Assembly (NCBI RefSeq): GCF_030297155.1
Contig: NZ_AP028068.1
Span: forward strand, 620,001-684,000
DNA: 64,000 nt
Reading direction: 5' to 3'
Source of the DNA: Vibrio sp. FE10
GTDB taxonomy: Bacteria > Pseudomonadota > Gammaproteobacteria > Enterobacterales > Vibrionaceae
Translations under genes and position numbers: made by a program
Notes under the pieces: model-generated
What the model was told of the DNA's origin: nothing
The model's input: the letters and a program-made list of their open reading frames with translations, nothing else
Database searches by the model: none
Shown here: positions 51,150 to 59,722 of the stretch, in pieces
Layout of the letters: every line of letters begins with the position of its first letter
Position numbering within the stretch: the first letter of the stretch is position 1

Positions 51150-51824
51150 ATGATTTTAATTACCGGATCAAGCAGCGGTTTAGGCGCAGCTTTGGCTAAG
51201 CAATATGCGAACACATCGAACAACAGCCAGCGCTTGATGATCACTGGTCGTAACTCACAACGTTTAGCTGAATTAGCGAAAGACCTGCCAGCGAATACCG
51301 TTAGCCAAGCCTGTGACTTGTGTGACCCACAATCAGTGAGCGAGTTATTAAATACGTTGCCAGAAACACCTAAGCTGGTGATTCACAGCGCGGGCAGTGG
51401 ATACTTTGGTAAGATAGAACAGCAAGACCCTGCAGCGATCAGCGACATGCTGAAAAACAACATAGAATCATCCATCTTTTTGATTCGTGAACTTGTTCAA
51501 CGCTACAAAGACCAACCCGTCACCATTGCAGTAGTAATGTCGACTGCAGCCCAAGGCGCTAAAGCGGAAGAGTCCACCTACTGCGCAGCAAAATGGGCAG
51601 TAAAAGGCTTTATCGAATCGGTCAGATTGGAGTTAAAAGGTCACCCGATGAAAATCGTTGCCGTTTATCCTGGCGGAATGGCGACCGAGTTTTGGGGAAC
51701 CAGCGGCAAAGACATGGATACCTCAAGATTTATGACAGCGACAGAGGCAGCTCAGATGTTGAAACAGGCGTTAACCAGTACAGAGCATGGCTTCGTATCA
51801 GACATCACGATAAACCGCGGCTAG
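51150..51824 (+). CDS. Short-chain dehydrogenase/reductase
   Basis: A 224-residue SDR. The cofactor motif is ITGSSSGLGAALAKQYA (4-20), followed by GRN, HSAGSGYFG (about 78-86) and the active-site MSTAAQGAKAEESTYCAAKWAVKGF with Ser, Tyr and Lys. Arg at the end of the second strand (GRNSQR) suggests NADP. The substrate is unknown. It is separate from the ChrR-linked SDR at 44512 and only generally similar to it. Confidence 0.92.
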   Translation: MILITGSSSGLGAALAKQYANTSNNSQRLMITGRNSQRLAELAKDLPANTVSQACDLCDPQSVSELLNTLPETPKLVIHSAGSGYFGKIEQQDPAAISDMLKNNIESSIFLIRELVQRYKDQPVTIAVVMSTAAQGAKAEESTYCAAKWAVKGFIESVRLELKGHPMKIVAVYPGGMATEFWGTSGKDMDTSRFMTATEAAQMLKQALTSTEHGFVSDITINRG

Positions 51825-51931
51825 CGCTTAGACAGAGCCACAAGGAAATAGAGTCGTGAGACAATTATTTGTGAGGGTGAGCATGAAAGTGTGCGACAAT
51901 GCTCGGCGTAAATTCATATTCAAGGTTTATT

Positions 51932-52171
51932 ATGAAACTTCTAGTTCGTAACCTATCGCGCTCTACTGCTGAGCAAGACATCCGTGTTCTATTTTCTGAG
52001 TTCGGCTCAGTAAAAGAGTGCAGCCTAGTCTTAGACCAAAACACTGGCGAATCTAAAGGCTTTGCTTTTGTTGAAATGCCAGAGCACGAAGAAGCTAAAG
52101 CGGCACTAAACAAGCTGAACATGTCAAAGCTTGGCAGCAACACGATTCGTGTAAAAGTAGCTAACTCTTAA
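51932..52171 (+). CDS. RRM-domain RNA-binding protein
   Basis: A 79-residue single RNA-recognition-motif protein. RNP2 is KLLVRNL (2-8) and RNP1 is SKGFAFVEM (about 45-53), with the usual aromatic residues for RNA stacking. Bacterial RRM proteins (Rbp-like) are small, often cold-responsive and bind single-stranded RNA. The start at 51932 has AAGG seven bases upstream; a longer frame lacks support. Its 3' region holds three 18-nt repeats and then an 18-bp-stem terminator. Confidence 0.93.
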   Translation: MKLLVRNLSRSTAEQDIRVLFSEFGSVKECSLVLDQNTGESKGFAFVEMPEHEEAKAALNKLNMSKLGSNTIRVKVANS

Positions 52172-52216
52172 TTAGAGCAAGCACTTCGCAAAGGCTGGTT
52201 GTTAGCTTATAGCTTA

Positions 52217-52270
52217 AGATTGGTTGTTAACATCAGATTGGTCGTTGGTAGCAGATTGATAGTTAATAGC
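52217..52270. repeat. Three imperfect 18-nt tandem units
   Basis: Units begin AGATTGGTTGTTAACATC, AGATTGGTCGTTGGTAGC and AGATTGATAGTTAATAGC. They lie in the 3' untranslated region of the RRM gene. A more diverged copy may precede them. Confidence 0.75.
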
Positions 52271-52322
52271 AATCGTCAAATGACTGGCCTCTTTATCTAG
52301 CTTCACCGTAAGCTCAGATAAT

Positions 52323-52375
52323 AAAGCCCGTAACGATATTCCGCTGAAAAAGCATAATATCGTTACGGGCTTTTT
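52323..52375 (+). terminator. Long-stem terminator
   Basis: An 18-bp perfect stem AAAGCCCGTAACGATATT/AATATCGTTACGGGCTTT encloses a 15-base loop, followed by TT. It separates the RRM gene from the convergent 52437 gene and could work both ways. Confidence 0.88.
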
Positions 52376-52436
52376 GCTGCTCGCGATTCCTTTTTACAAT
52401 ATTTCATAACACAACCTATTCCCTTATAGTTTGCGC

Positions 52437-52781
52437 TTACAACCCTTCATGCTCATCAATAGCGCGCCTTGCTTCTGCCATTGAACACCCTGATTCCATC
52501 ACTAACTGCGCGACCGTCATCGAGGGCGTAGCGGCTAACAACGATGCCAAACACACCACAGGCTTAGGCAGTACTTTGTCTATTGCGGTTGCTATCCAAT
52601 CGTCTTTTTCATGAGTTAACATGGTTTTAAATTCAATGAGTTGATGATCTTGAGCCACCAACAACCAGTTGCGTGAACGACGCACTCGCTTCAACTGGCA
52701 TCCACACTCAGTCGCATTCGCCTTCACTTGGCTTTTATCACTCACACGATGTACAAAACTATTCAGTGGGACGCTAAACAT
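52437..52781 (-). CDS. Small protein resembling the RRF_GI (ribosome recycling factor-like) family
   Basis: A 114-residue protein. PLNSFVHRVSD at the start, CQLKRVRRSRNWLLVAQDHQL in the middle and a C-terminal helix-turn-helix-like PSMTVAQLVMESGCSMAEARRAIDEHE recall small Vibrio proteins labelled ribosome recycling factor family. It is not the essential Frr, which is 185 residues and unrelated in sequence. The function is unknown. GAGAG precedes the ATG. Recognition is from memory and moderate. Confidence 0.6.
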   Translation of the reverse strand: MFSVPLNSFVHRVSDKSQVKANATECGCQLKRVRRSRNWLLVAQDHQLIEFKTMLTHEKDDWIATAIDKVLPKPVVCLASLLAATPSMTVAQLVMESGCSMAEARRAIDEHEGL

Positions 52782-52872
52782 AACTCTCTACCAATCATTC
52801 AAGTGTTCTCGAACTACCACTCAACACTTCAACCACACCTCAATAAAATCATGCTTAGGATTACACAGACAC

Positions 52873-52914
52873 AAAAAAACCGCCAGTCATGCGCTAAGCA
52901 GCCTCGCGGTTTTT
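52873..52914 (-). terminator. Terminator of the MalY-like gene
   Basis: AAAAACCGC pairs with GCGGTTTTT across a long loop that itself can fold. On the minus strand it ends in a T-run, about 60 bp past the stop of the 52977 gene. Confidence 0.65.
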
Positions 52915-52976
52915 CGCTCTTTTAGAGTCTACTGCTCAGTATCGCCTACTAAGCATTTTCAGATAAGTCGGGATAA

Positions 52977-54209
52977 TCAGCAACAGCTTTTTGAAGTGCC
53001 GTTATCGCAGCAGTTTGAACTCACCTCAGCTCCTCGCTCAAAACCATCAATCGCGTCGGCTAAAGCAGTAAACGACTTCTCGATATTGTCACGTGATGTG
53101 GCGATGTTCATTCGCATAAAATTAGGACTTTCAGCACCAAACCAGCCGCCTGGCGTTAACCCCATTTTAGCCTGTTCAAACACCACGTTCTTTAGCTCTT
53201 CTTCCGAGAAACCTAATTCAGAAAAATCAAACCACACTTGGTAAGTCCCTTGTGGCTGGAAGACTTTCAATTGAGGAATGCGCTGCGCAGCAAACTCAGT
53301 GATCCACTTAACCGTGTCTTGCAGATAAACCAACATTCCGTCTAGCCATTCTTCACCTTTTTCAAAGGCGGCAACCGTCGCAAAGGTCGTCAAGGCATTG
53401 CCATGATCAAGATACATCGCCGCGACATTGGTTTTGAACGCTTCAAATAGTTCATCATTGTTCGTGTACACATAGCCGTTTGAAATGCTGTGCATACCGA
53501 AGGTTTTCGCCGGAGAGCCAATAAGAGTGATGACCTTGTCATAATCAAAGCTGGTTAAGCTCGTGAAAGCGTGACCTTCAAAGATAATGTCTGAATGGAT
53601 TTCATCACTGATGATCAACACATCATGGCGCTTGGCAATCTCGATAACCTGTGTCACTTCTTGCTGTGTCCACACGCGACCTGTTGGGTTGTGTGGATTA
53701 CAGAAAATCATCGTCTTCACTTTTTGTTCGATGATCTGCTTTTCCATACCGTCGAAATCAATGCGGTAACCTTGCTCATCATTGATAAGTGGGCTCTTCA
53801 CAACCTGACGATTTGCTTTATTCACCAAGTTAGAAAACTGGTGATACGCCGGCGTATGGATAAGCACACCATCACCTTCGTTAGTGAATTGGCGCAGTAA
53901 CAATGCGATGCCAGAAAGTACACCCGGTACCTGCACAAACTTATCAGCCGAAAGGTTTAAACCATGACGCTTTGAGTACCACTGTGAAAGGGCTTCAAAC
54001 ACCGCTTGCTCATGAAACTCATAAGAGTACACACCGCGCTCAACCAAACGATTCAGCTCTTGAGTGATCGGTTCTGCTACCTGAAAATCCATATCGGCAA
54101 CCCAATATGGGAATACATCTGTGGTGTTATAAATGTTCTGTAGCATCTGCGGTTTGCTTTTGATAAACGCATTCTCACCGTAGTTAGATGTACTCTTAAA
54201 CGCTGTCAT
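52977..54209 (-). CDS. MalY/PatB family PLP-dependent lyase
   Basis: A 410-residue fold-type I PLP enzyme, likely a cystathionine beta-lyase (C-S lyase). MalY-like markers are PYWVADMDFQVAEPI, FCNPHNPTGRVWT (about 170-182), ISDEIHSDIIF and the PLP lysine in GSPAKTFGMHS. The C-terminus extends beyond the domain with a cysteine-rich tail, SSNCCDNGTSKSCC, unusual for this family. It releases thiol, pyruvate and ammonia from cystathionine or similar. An OsmC gene lies upstream on the same strand after 120 bp. Confidence 0.9.
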   Translation of the reverse strand: MTAFKSTSNYGENAFIKSKPQMLQNIYNTTDVFPYWVADMDFQVAEPITQELNRLVERGVYSYEFHEQAVFEALSQWYSKRHGLNLSADKFVQVPGVLSGIALLLRQFTNEGDGVLIHTPAYHQFSNLVNKANRQVVKSPLINDEQGYRIDFDGMEKQIIEQKVKTMIFCNPHNPTGRVWTQQEVTQVIEIAKRHDVLIISDEIHSDIIFEGHAFTSLTSFDYDKVITLIGSPAKTFGMHSISNGYVYTNNDELFEAFKTNVAAMYLDHGNALTTFATVAAFEKGEEWLDGMLVYLQDTVKWITEFAAQRIPQLKVFQPQGTYQVWFDFSELGFSEEELKNVVFEQAKMGLTPGGWFGAESPNFMRMNIATSRDNIEKSFTALADAIDGFERGAEVSSNCCDNGTSKSCC

Positions 54210-54329
54210 GGAGGAGCCCTCAAATAGGTTGTTCGGTCTTTTTGCAATCCACTTGATTGCATAAATACCCTTAAGACGATGGCATAATCAAAAAGACGAA
54301 GCTTTTAGAAAATAATCTGAAAGTACAAA

Positions 54330-54797
54330 CTAATTTCGTGTTTCTACCTTTATCTCAGTCTTGACCGAATTAGCGATGAAGCAGTTTTTATGCGCTAAAT
54401 GATGAAGCTTGTCGAGTTGTTTGGCGGTGGGTTGTTTAGTACCTGAAAAAACAATCTCAGGTCGAAGAGTCACCGTGGTAACCGATGAGCGGCCTGATTC
54501 ATCTTCCTCAAGCACACCAATTGCGTCATCCACATAAGAGTCGATCACGTACTTCTGCTTCGCGGCAATGCCCAAGAAAGTCAGCATATGGCAGCTAGAA
54601 AGTGCCGCGATAAAGGCTTCTTCAGGGTCAACATTCGCTTCTACAGAAAACGGCAGTGGCACCACATGAGGAGAAGACGAAGCAGGTACAGTGACACCAC
54701 CATCGAACTCCCACGTATGACCGCGACTGTATTGATTATCGCTAAAGGTTTCATTTTCCGCTTTTTTCCAACGAATGACCGCACCATATTCAGACAT
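54330..54797 (-). CDS. OsmC family protein
   Basis: A 155-residue OsmC/Ohr-fold protein. Conserved parts are GHTWEFDGGVTVPASSSP, NVDPEEAFIAALSSCHMLTFLGIA with the first reactive Cys (about 84) and AHKNCFIANSVKTEI with the second (about 138). The pair reduces organic or fatty-acid hydroperoxides using thiols. The YhfA-like or Ohr-like subgroup is not clear. It is followed by the MalY-like gene and preceded by the GFA-domain gene, possibly a thiol/peroxide cluster. Confidence 0.92.
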   Translation of the reverse strand: MSEYGAVIRWKKAENETFSDNQYSRGHTWEFDGGVTVPASSSPHVVPLPFSVEANVDPEEAFIAALSSCHMLTFLGIAAKQKYVIDSYVDDAIGVLEEDESGRSSVTTVTLRPEIVFSGTKQPTAKQLDKLHHLAHKNCFIANSVKTEIKVETRN

Positions 54798-54826
54798 AAT
54801 TCCTTCCCTTTTTAATGCTCAATAAA

Positions 54827-55219
54827 TTATCGATCAGCTGGGTGATTGACACCATCGTTGGTCACTACATCTCCAATATCAAAAGGGTTTACCCCTTCCA
54901 AACAACCGATATTAAAACCGTATTCATTTGGGCTTGATCGTCGTTGATGATGCGTATAGATACCGCAGTTTGAGCAGAAGTAATGCTTAGCGGTATTGGT
55001 ATTGAATTGATAAAGCTTGAGATACTCAGCACCTTTGATGATCTTGATGCCATCAAGCGCCACAGAGCCAACAATCGCACCTCTACGACGACAGATAGAA
55101 CAATCACATCGGCGCGGCTTTTCTATTCCGCTAGGTAAGCTGAGCTCTAGTTCGACTGCACCGCAGTGGCAGGTGGCTTTGTGAAAAGGTTGGATAATAG
55201 TACTTCCTACTTGTTTCAT
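54827..55219 (-). CDS. GFA (CENP-V/GFA) domain zinc protein
   Basis: A 130-residue protein with the glutathione-dependent formaldehyde-activating (GFA) fold. Zinc ligands appear as CHCGAVELEL (CxC near 17-19), RRCDCSICRRRGAIVG (CxxC region, about 38-53) and HYFCSNCGIYTHHQRR (about 83-98). It binds S-hydroxymethylglutathione-like adducts or other thiols; activity is unproven. ATG at 55219 is preceded by GGAGAGA; an in-frame TTG 12 bases upstream is less likely. It is 29 bp upstream of the OsmC gene and may be co-transcribed. Confidence 0.9.
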   Translation of the reverse strand: MKQVGSTIIQPFHKATCHCGAVELELSLPSGIEKPRRCDCSICRRRGAIVGSVALDGIKIIKGAEYLKLYQFNTNTAKHYFCSNCGIYTHHQRRSSPNEYGFNIGCLEGVNPFDIGDVVTNDGVNHPADR

Positions 55220-55327
55220 TTCTCTCTCCAATCACGTCCTTATGTTGCAGGTATCATAACCAGATCGATGATCTCTGTCCGTAAGCTGTCGCTGAGTTCT
55301 AGAGATCCGTCATACGTAGGTGAGCGT

Positions 55328-56263
55328 CTATTCTTTGTCTGACCTCTCGACTAAGCCACTGAAGCTCTCGAGAAGATAATCCAAAAACAGTCGAATACGC
55401 TTCGGCTGGTACTTCTTGCTGATGTACACCACATTCAAGTCAGCACTTGATACGGAAGTCGAGGTATTGAAGTTCTTCATGTAACCATTAAGCAGAGTCA
55501 CAAGGCGTTGGTTATTGATGTCGTCTTGTACATCCAGTACCGATTTAAGAGCAATGCCCTCTCCTTTTAATGCCCAGTATCGAATGACTTCACCATCGTC
55601 TGAGAATCGCTTTGGCACAACGGTAATCGACTTCTTCATGTCGTGATCTTGGAAGTGCCATGTCTTAAGTTCTTCATTACTGCGCAGCATCGCCAAACAA
55701 TCGTGCTCGACCAAATCTTGTGGCGTCAACGGCGTTCCATGCTTGGCAAGATATTCAGGCGAGGCACACAGCACACGTCGGCTCGGCGATAAGCGTCGAG
55801 AAATTAAACTGCTGTCGACCAATTCCCCATAGCGGATCACGATATCCATACCTGACTCGGCAATATTCGACAGGTTGTCGTTCAAATACAGATAAGGAAT
55901 CACATCAGGGTACTGCTGACAAAACTCCGACAAGATTGGCAGGATGTACTGCTTGCCGATATCTTTTGGTGCGGCGACCTTTAATGGGCCTTTGACCTCT
56001 TTAACGCCATTTTGAATCAGGTTTTCAGCCTCGCTGACATTATCCAATATCTCCAGACACGCCTTGTGATACAGCTCGCCTGAGTCAGTCAAAGACACAT
56101 GTCTTGTGCTTCGATTCAACAACTTCACACCATAACGCTCTTCCAACGCCTGAAGCCTTGCTGTCATGGTCGCAGGAGAAAGCCCTAACTCTCGTCCCGC
56201 CGCCGCCAACCCTTGATGCTTCACAATACTGACGAACATCGCCATGTCTGAAAACTTATCCAT
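55328..56263 (-). CDS. LysR family regulator of the SDR-MFS-OYE cluster
   Basis: A 311-residue LysR-type regulator. The N-terminal helix-turn-helix is FVSIVKHQGLAAAGRELGLSPATMTARLQALEERYGV and the effector domain follows (about 90-300). It is of the CrgA/YafC-like subgroup (RSTRHVSLTDSGELY). It is divergent from an SDR-MFS-OYE gene set with a 125-bp shared region holding a perfect inverted repeat. That geometry strongly suggests it controls those genes, perhaps in response to an electrophile. Confidence 0.93.
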   Translation of the reverse strand: MDKFSDMAMFVSIVKHQGLAAAGRELGLSPATMTARLQALEERYGVKLLNRSTRHVSLTDSGELYHKACLEILDNVSEAENLIQNGVKEVKGPLKVAAPKDIGKQYILPILSEFCQQYPDVIPYLYLNDNLSNIAESGMDIVIRYGELVDSSLISRRLSPSRRVLCASPEYLAKHGTPLTPQDLVEHDCLAMLRSNEELKTWHFQDHDMKKSITVVPKRFSDDGEVIRYWALKGEGIALKSVLDVQDDINNQRLVTLLNGYMKNFNTSTSVSSADLNVVYISKKYQPKRIRLFLDYLLESFSGLVERSDKE

Positions 56264-56287
56264 GCTATTCGTGCTCTCGCCCTATTG

Positions 56288-56309
56288 TTCATTTAAACCG
56301 AATAATGAA
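56288..56309. promoter_or_regulatory. Candidate LysR operator
   Basis: TTCATT and AATGAA form a perfect inverted repeat with a 10-base spacer, 25 bp upstream of the LysR start and 80 bp upstream of the SDR. It includes a T-N11-A spacing typical of LysR sites. Confidence 0.5.
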
Positions 56310-56388
56310 TTTATATATTAGCCAATTATCAAATTTAGTCGAACAAATATAATGACAACCATCAGCAGAACACGCAGGAATTCAGACC

Positions 56389-57072
56389 ATGAGCAACACA
56401 CTAACTAACCAAGAAAAGAGCAGTTTCGTCATCATTGGTGGCACATCAGGTATCGGCAAAGCATTAGCTATGCAATTGAGAAACGACAACAACATAGTCC
56501 ACATTGCTAGCCGCCACACAGGTGTTGATATCAGCGATGAAAAGTCGATTTGCGAATACTTTGAATCCATTGGTCCATTCGATCATTTGGTGGTGACGGC
56601 AGGCTCATCCGCTCCAGCGGGAAAAGTGACAGACGTTGCTATTGAAGACGCGAAAACGGCATTTGATACCAAATTTTGGGGAAGCCTAAACGTTGCTAAG
56701 CATGCTGCACGTTACATGAAGCCCAACGGTTCTATCACGCTCACGACGGGCATGTTGTCACGCAAAGTAGTCGCAGGCACTTACGTAAAAACAGCCATCA
56801 ACGCCGCACTTGAAAGCGTAACTAAAGTGCTTGCGAAAGAGCTCGCACCAGTTCGAGTGAACGCCGTAAGTCCGGGTTTAACCATGACAACAGCCTACAA
56901 AAACATGGACGACACAGCTCGTTCAGCCATGTACGACAACGCCAAAAACAACTTACCCGCAGGCAAGGTTGGCGAAGCTTCAGAGATCGCAATGGGTTAC
57001 CTGTTCGCGATTAATAACCCATACGTCACTGGCTCAATCATCGACATCGATGGCGGTGCGCTGCTCAGCTAA
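56389..57072 (+). CDS. Short-chain dehydrogenase, first gene of the LysR-linked cluster
   Basis: A 227-residue SDR. The cofactor motif is VIIGGTSGIGKALAMQL (about 14-30), then VVTAGSSAPAG, LTTGMLSRKVVAGTYVKTAINAALESVTKVLA and a C-terminal PYVTGSIIDIDGG. The usual Tyr of the YxxxK site appears as TYVKTAIN, with Tyr and a Lys two residues later, so the spacing is unusual and activity should be tested. It is 85 bp before an MFS transporter. Probably part of a LysR-inducible set. Confidence 0.9.
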   Translation: MSNTLTNQEKSSFVIIGGTSGIGKALAMQLRNDNNIVHIASRHTGVDISDEKSICEYFESIGPFDHLVVTAGSSAPAGKVTDVAIEDAKTAFDTKFWGSLNVAKHAARYMKPNGSITLTTGMLSRKVVAGTYVKTAINAALESVTKVLAKELAPVRVNAVSPGLTMTTAYKNMDDTARSAMYDNAKNNLPAGKVGEASEIAMGYLFAINNPYVTGSIIDIDGGALLS

Positions 57073-57157
57073 AACACCTCGCAAAGACACAAAGAACAAT
57101 CGTTAGGGCGTGTATCTAAACGTCCTAACAAACAAAAATTTACATAGGTAACTCATC

Positions 57158-58366
57158 ATGAAACAAGAAGCCATCCATAAAGAAAAGATTCCATTCCAAG
57201 TTTGGATACTCACACTCGCGGCTTTTGCGATTGGCACCGCTGAGTTTGTTATCGCAGGCATTCTTCCACAAATTGCTACATCACTTTCGATCACAGAAGG
57301 CCAAGCGGGCTACCTAATAAGTGCGTATGCGCTAGCTATCGTTATCGGTGGGCCAATCTTAACCATCTACCTTGCACGCTTTAACAAGAAGATTGTGCTG
57401 ATTGGGCTAATGGCGTTGTTCATCATCGGCAATGTCTTGTCTGCACTCGCACCAAGCTATCCTCTACTCCTCGCGAGCCGTGTTATCGCAGGCTTAGTGC
57501 AAGGTCCTTTCTATGGTATCGGAGCGGTAGTAGCGACTAATTTAGTGTCTGAGAAAATGGCAGGTCGCGCGGTTGGCCAAATGTTCGCAGGCTTAACGCT
57601 CGCCAACGTTCTTGGAGTTCCAGCCGGTACTTGGGTGAGCTTGCAATTCGGTTGGCACACCACCTTCTTTACCGTGGCTGCACTTGGCACAGTTGCGATG
57701 ATCTCTATCCTAACCTCAATCAAATCAAGCGGTCACAGCGAAGCGAAAGACATCAAAACTCAGCTTATGGCGTTCAAAAATCCAATACTGCTTATCAGCT
57801 TGGGGATCACCGCTTTTGCTTGGTCTGGCTTTATGACGCTTTACGGCTACCTTGCGCCAATCGCCATGCACATCACGGGTTACGGCCAAGAGTCTGTTAC
57901 TTGGATCTTCGTGATTGTGGGTGTTGGTTTAATCATAGGTAACACCTTGGGTGGACGCTCTTCAGATAAAAACCTCGGTAAAGCTTCAATGTTTTGGGCA
58001 GTCGCAATGATCGTTTCATTGGTTGTGGTTGGCCTTGTGGTAGACAACAAAATCCTCTTCGTTGTCGCTGCATTTGTCTTTGGTATTGCATCATTTGCGA
58101 ACGTTCCAGCCATGCAACTTCGAGTGATGAACCACGGTGGCGAAGGCCAAGAGCTAGCAGCAACAGCCAATATCTCAGCGTTTAACTTGGCCAATGCCTT
58201 TGGTGGATTCCTTGGTGGCATGGTCCTCGACAGCCAACTAGGCGCAGGCATGATTCCATTCGCAGCCGTTGTTGTCCCTGTAATTGGCTTACTGCTTATC
58301 GCCAAAGCCAACCGAGCTGACAAGCCTCAAAGCAACTCTATTTTCAGCCCAGCAGAAAGCAAATAA
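57158..58366 (+). CDS. MFS transporter (DHA1, AraJ/YdhP-like)
   Basis: A 402-residue inner-membrane transporter with 12 hydrophobic segments. The N-terminal FAIGTAEFVIAGILPQIATSL (about 22-42) and SAYALAIVIGGPIL are typical of the drug:H+ antiporter-1 group including YdhP and AraJ. Motif A-like DKNLGKASMF lies in the second half. It probably exports a small molecule processed by the neighbouring SDR and OYE reductase. The substrate is unknown. Confidence 0.92.
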   Translation: MKQEAIHKEKIPFQVWILTLAAFAIGTAEFVIAGILPQIATSLSITEGQAGYLISAYALAIVIGGPILTIYLARFNKKIVLIGLMALFIIGNVLSALAPSYPLLLASRVIAGLVQGPFYGIGAVVATNLVSEKMAGRAVGQMFAGLTLANVLGVPAGTWVSLQFGWHTTFFTVAALGTVAMISILTSIKSSGHSEAKDIKTQLMAFKNPILLISLGITAFAWSGFMTLYGYLAPIAMHITGYGQESVTWIFVIVGVGLIIGNTLGGRSSDKNLGKASMFWAVAMIVSLVVVGLVVDNKILFVVAAFVFGIASFANVPAMQLRVMNHGGEGQELAATANISAFNLANAFGGFLGGMVLDSQLGAGMIPFAAVVVPVIGLLLIAKANRADKPQSNSIFSPAESK

Positions 58367-58424
58367 CGCGACTTATAACCCGAACACAAAACTAAAAACA
58401 CTGAATTAAAACAAGGTAGATACC

Positions 58425-59513
58425 ATGAACAAATTATTCGAGACATCAGAACTCAAAGGCCTAGAACTGCAAAACCGTGTTGTTATGGCACCCATGACTC
58501 GCGCTCGCACTAGCCAACCTGGAAACGTGCCAAACGACATGATGGCGACTTATTACCAACAACGAGCAAGTGCTGGGCTGATCATCACTGAAGCAACACA
58601 GATTTCAGATGATTCCCAAGGTTACTCATTCACACCCGGCGTTTATACCGATGCACAAATCGAAGGTTGGAAATCAGTAACCACAGCCGCAAAAGAACAA
58701 GGCGCCGCGATATTCTGCCAGCTATGGCATGTCGGCCGCGTGTCGCACCCTACCTTTCAAAGGGGCGAACTGCCGATTGCACCATCAGCTTTGGCTCCAA
58801 TAGAAACTCAGGTTTGGATTTCTGATGAGAATGGTAATGGCAACATGGTCGATTGCATCCAGCCAAGAGAAATGACCCAAGCAGACATCGATCGTGTCGT
58901 TCAAGATTTTGCTAACTCAGCGAAAAAAGCGGTCGAAGCAGGGTTCAACGGAGTAGAAATCCACGGTGGCAATGGCTACCTAATTGACCAGTTCCTAAGA
59001 ACCAATTCAAATAAGCGCACCGACAACTATGGTGGAAGCCGTGAGAACCGACTTCGCTTTTTGATTGAAGTAGTAGATGCAGTCATTGATGCGATTGGTG
59101 CGGATAAAGTGGGTGTGCGTTTAGCCCCATTCATCACCTTCAAAGACATGAACTGCCCAGACATCGTGCCAACGATTTTAGAAGCTTCGAAGGCATTGCA
59201 AGCGCGTGATATCGCTTACCTACATCTATCAGAAGCAGACTGGGATGACGCACCAGTTATCCCTGAAAGCTTCCGTGTCGAGTTAAGAGCCTTGTTCTCC
59301 AACACCATCATCGTCGCTGGCAGTTACACACCAGAGCGCGCCGAAGAAGTACTAAGCAAAGGCTATGCGGATCTCGTCGCATTTGGTCGCCCATTCGTCT
59401 CTAACCCAGATCTAGTATCACGCCTACAAAACGGCAATGAACTATCAGCTCTCGACGACGCCACCCTATTCGGCGGCAACGAAAAAGGCTACATCGATTA
59501 TCCAGCGTTGTAG
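58425..59513 (+). CDS. Old yellow enzyme family alkene reductase (NemA-like)
   Basis: A 362-residue FMN enzyme, usual length for the family. Landmarks are RVVMAPMTRARTSQPGNVP near the N-terminus (FMN-binding Thr), CQLWHVGRVSHP (about 95-106), GVEIHGGNGYLIDQFLRTNSNKRTDNYGGS with the His/Asn or His/His pair of the active site region, and LVAFGRPFVSNPDL at the end. It reduces activated alkenes and nitro compounds with NAD(P)H. It is third in the LysR-linked SDR-MFS-OYE set, fitting detoxification of electrophiles. Confidence 0.95.
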   Translation: MNKLFETSELKGLELQNRVVMAPMTRARTSQPGNVPNDMMATYYQQRASAGLIITEATQISDDSQGYSFTPGVYTDAQIEGWKSVTTAAKEQGAAIFCQLWHVGRVSHPTFQRGELPIAPSALAPIETQVWISDENGNGNMVDCIQPREMTQADIDRVVQDFANSAKKAVEAGFNGVEIHGGNGYLIDQFLRTNSNKRTDNYGGSRENRLRFLIEVVDAVIDAIGADKVGVRLAPFITFKDMNCPDIVPTILEASKALQARDIAYLHLSEADWDDAPVIPESFRVELRALFSNTIIVAGSYTPERAEEVLSKGYADLVAFGRPFVSNPDLVSRLQNGNELSALDDATLFGGNEKGYIDYPAL

Positions 59514-59536
59514 CGAGTAAGCACCAAAACAAACAC

Positions 59537-59563
59537 CAAGCCTGCATGAGTCCTGCAGGCTTG
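59537..59563. repeat. Inverted repeat after OYE gene
   Basis: A 10-bp stem CAAGCCTGCA/TGCAGGCTTG with a 7-base loop lies 24 bp past the stop. There is no T-run, so it is at best a weak terminator. Confidence 0.6.
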
Positions 59564-59722
59564 CCTCCTTAGAAACGTGACCGAACCGATACCTTTTTAC
59601 ACCCAAGAATCCACTTGCATATTTTAACTTAAACCACTGTTATATTTGAACTTTACATAAAATATAAACTACAAAAATATCAATAATAATTCCGATTTAA
59701 ACGGATAAATGAGGACTCTCCA

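Noticed and set aside
52669..53244. 191-codon plus-strand frame across 52437-53244
   Set aside because: It opposes two recognised minus-strand genes and crosses a terminator hairpin.
59514..59722. Mobile-element boundary next to the HNH gene
   Set aside because: I looked for terminal inverted or direct repeats flanking 59560-60600 and found none I could support.
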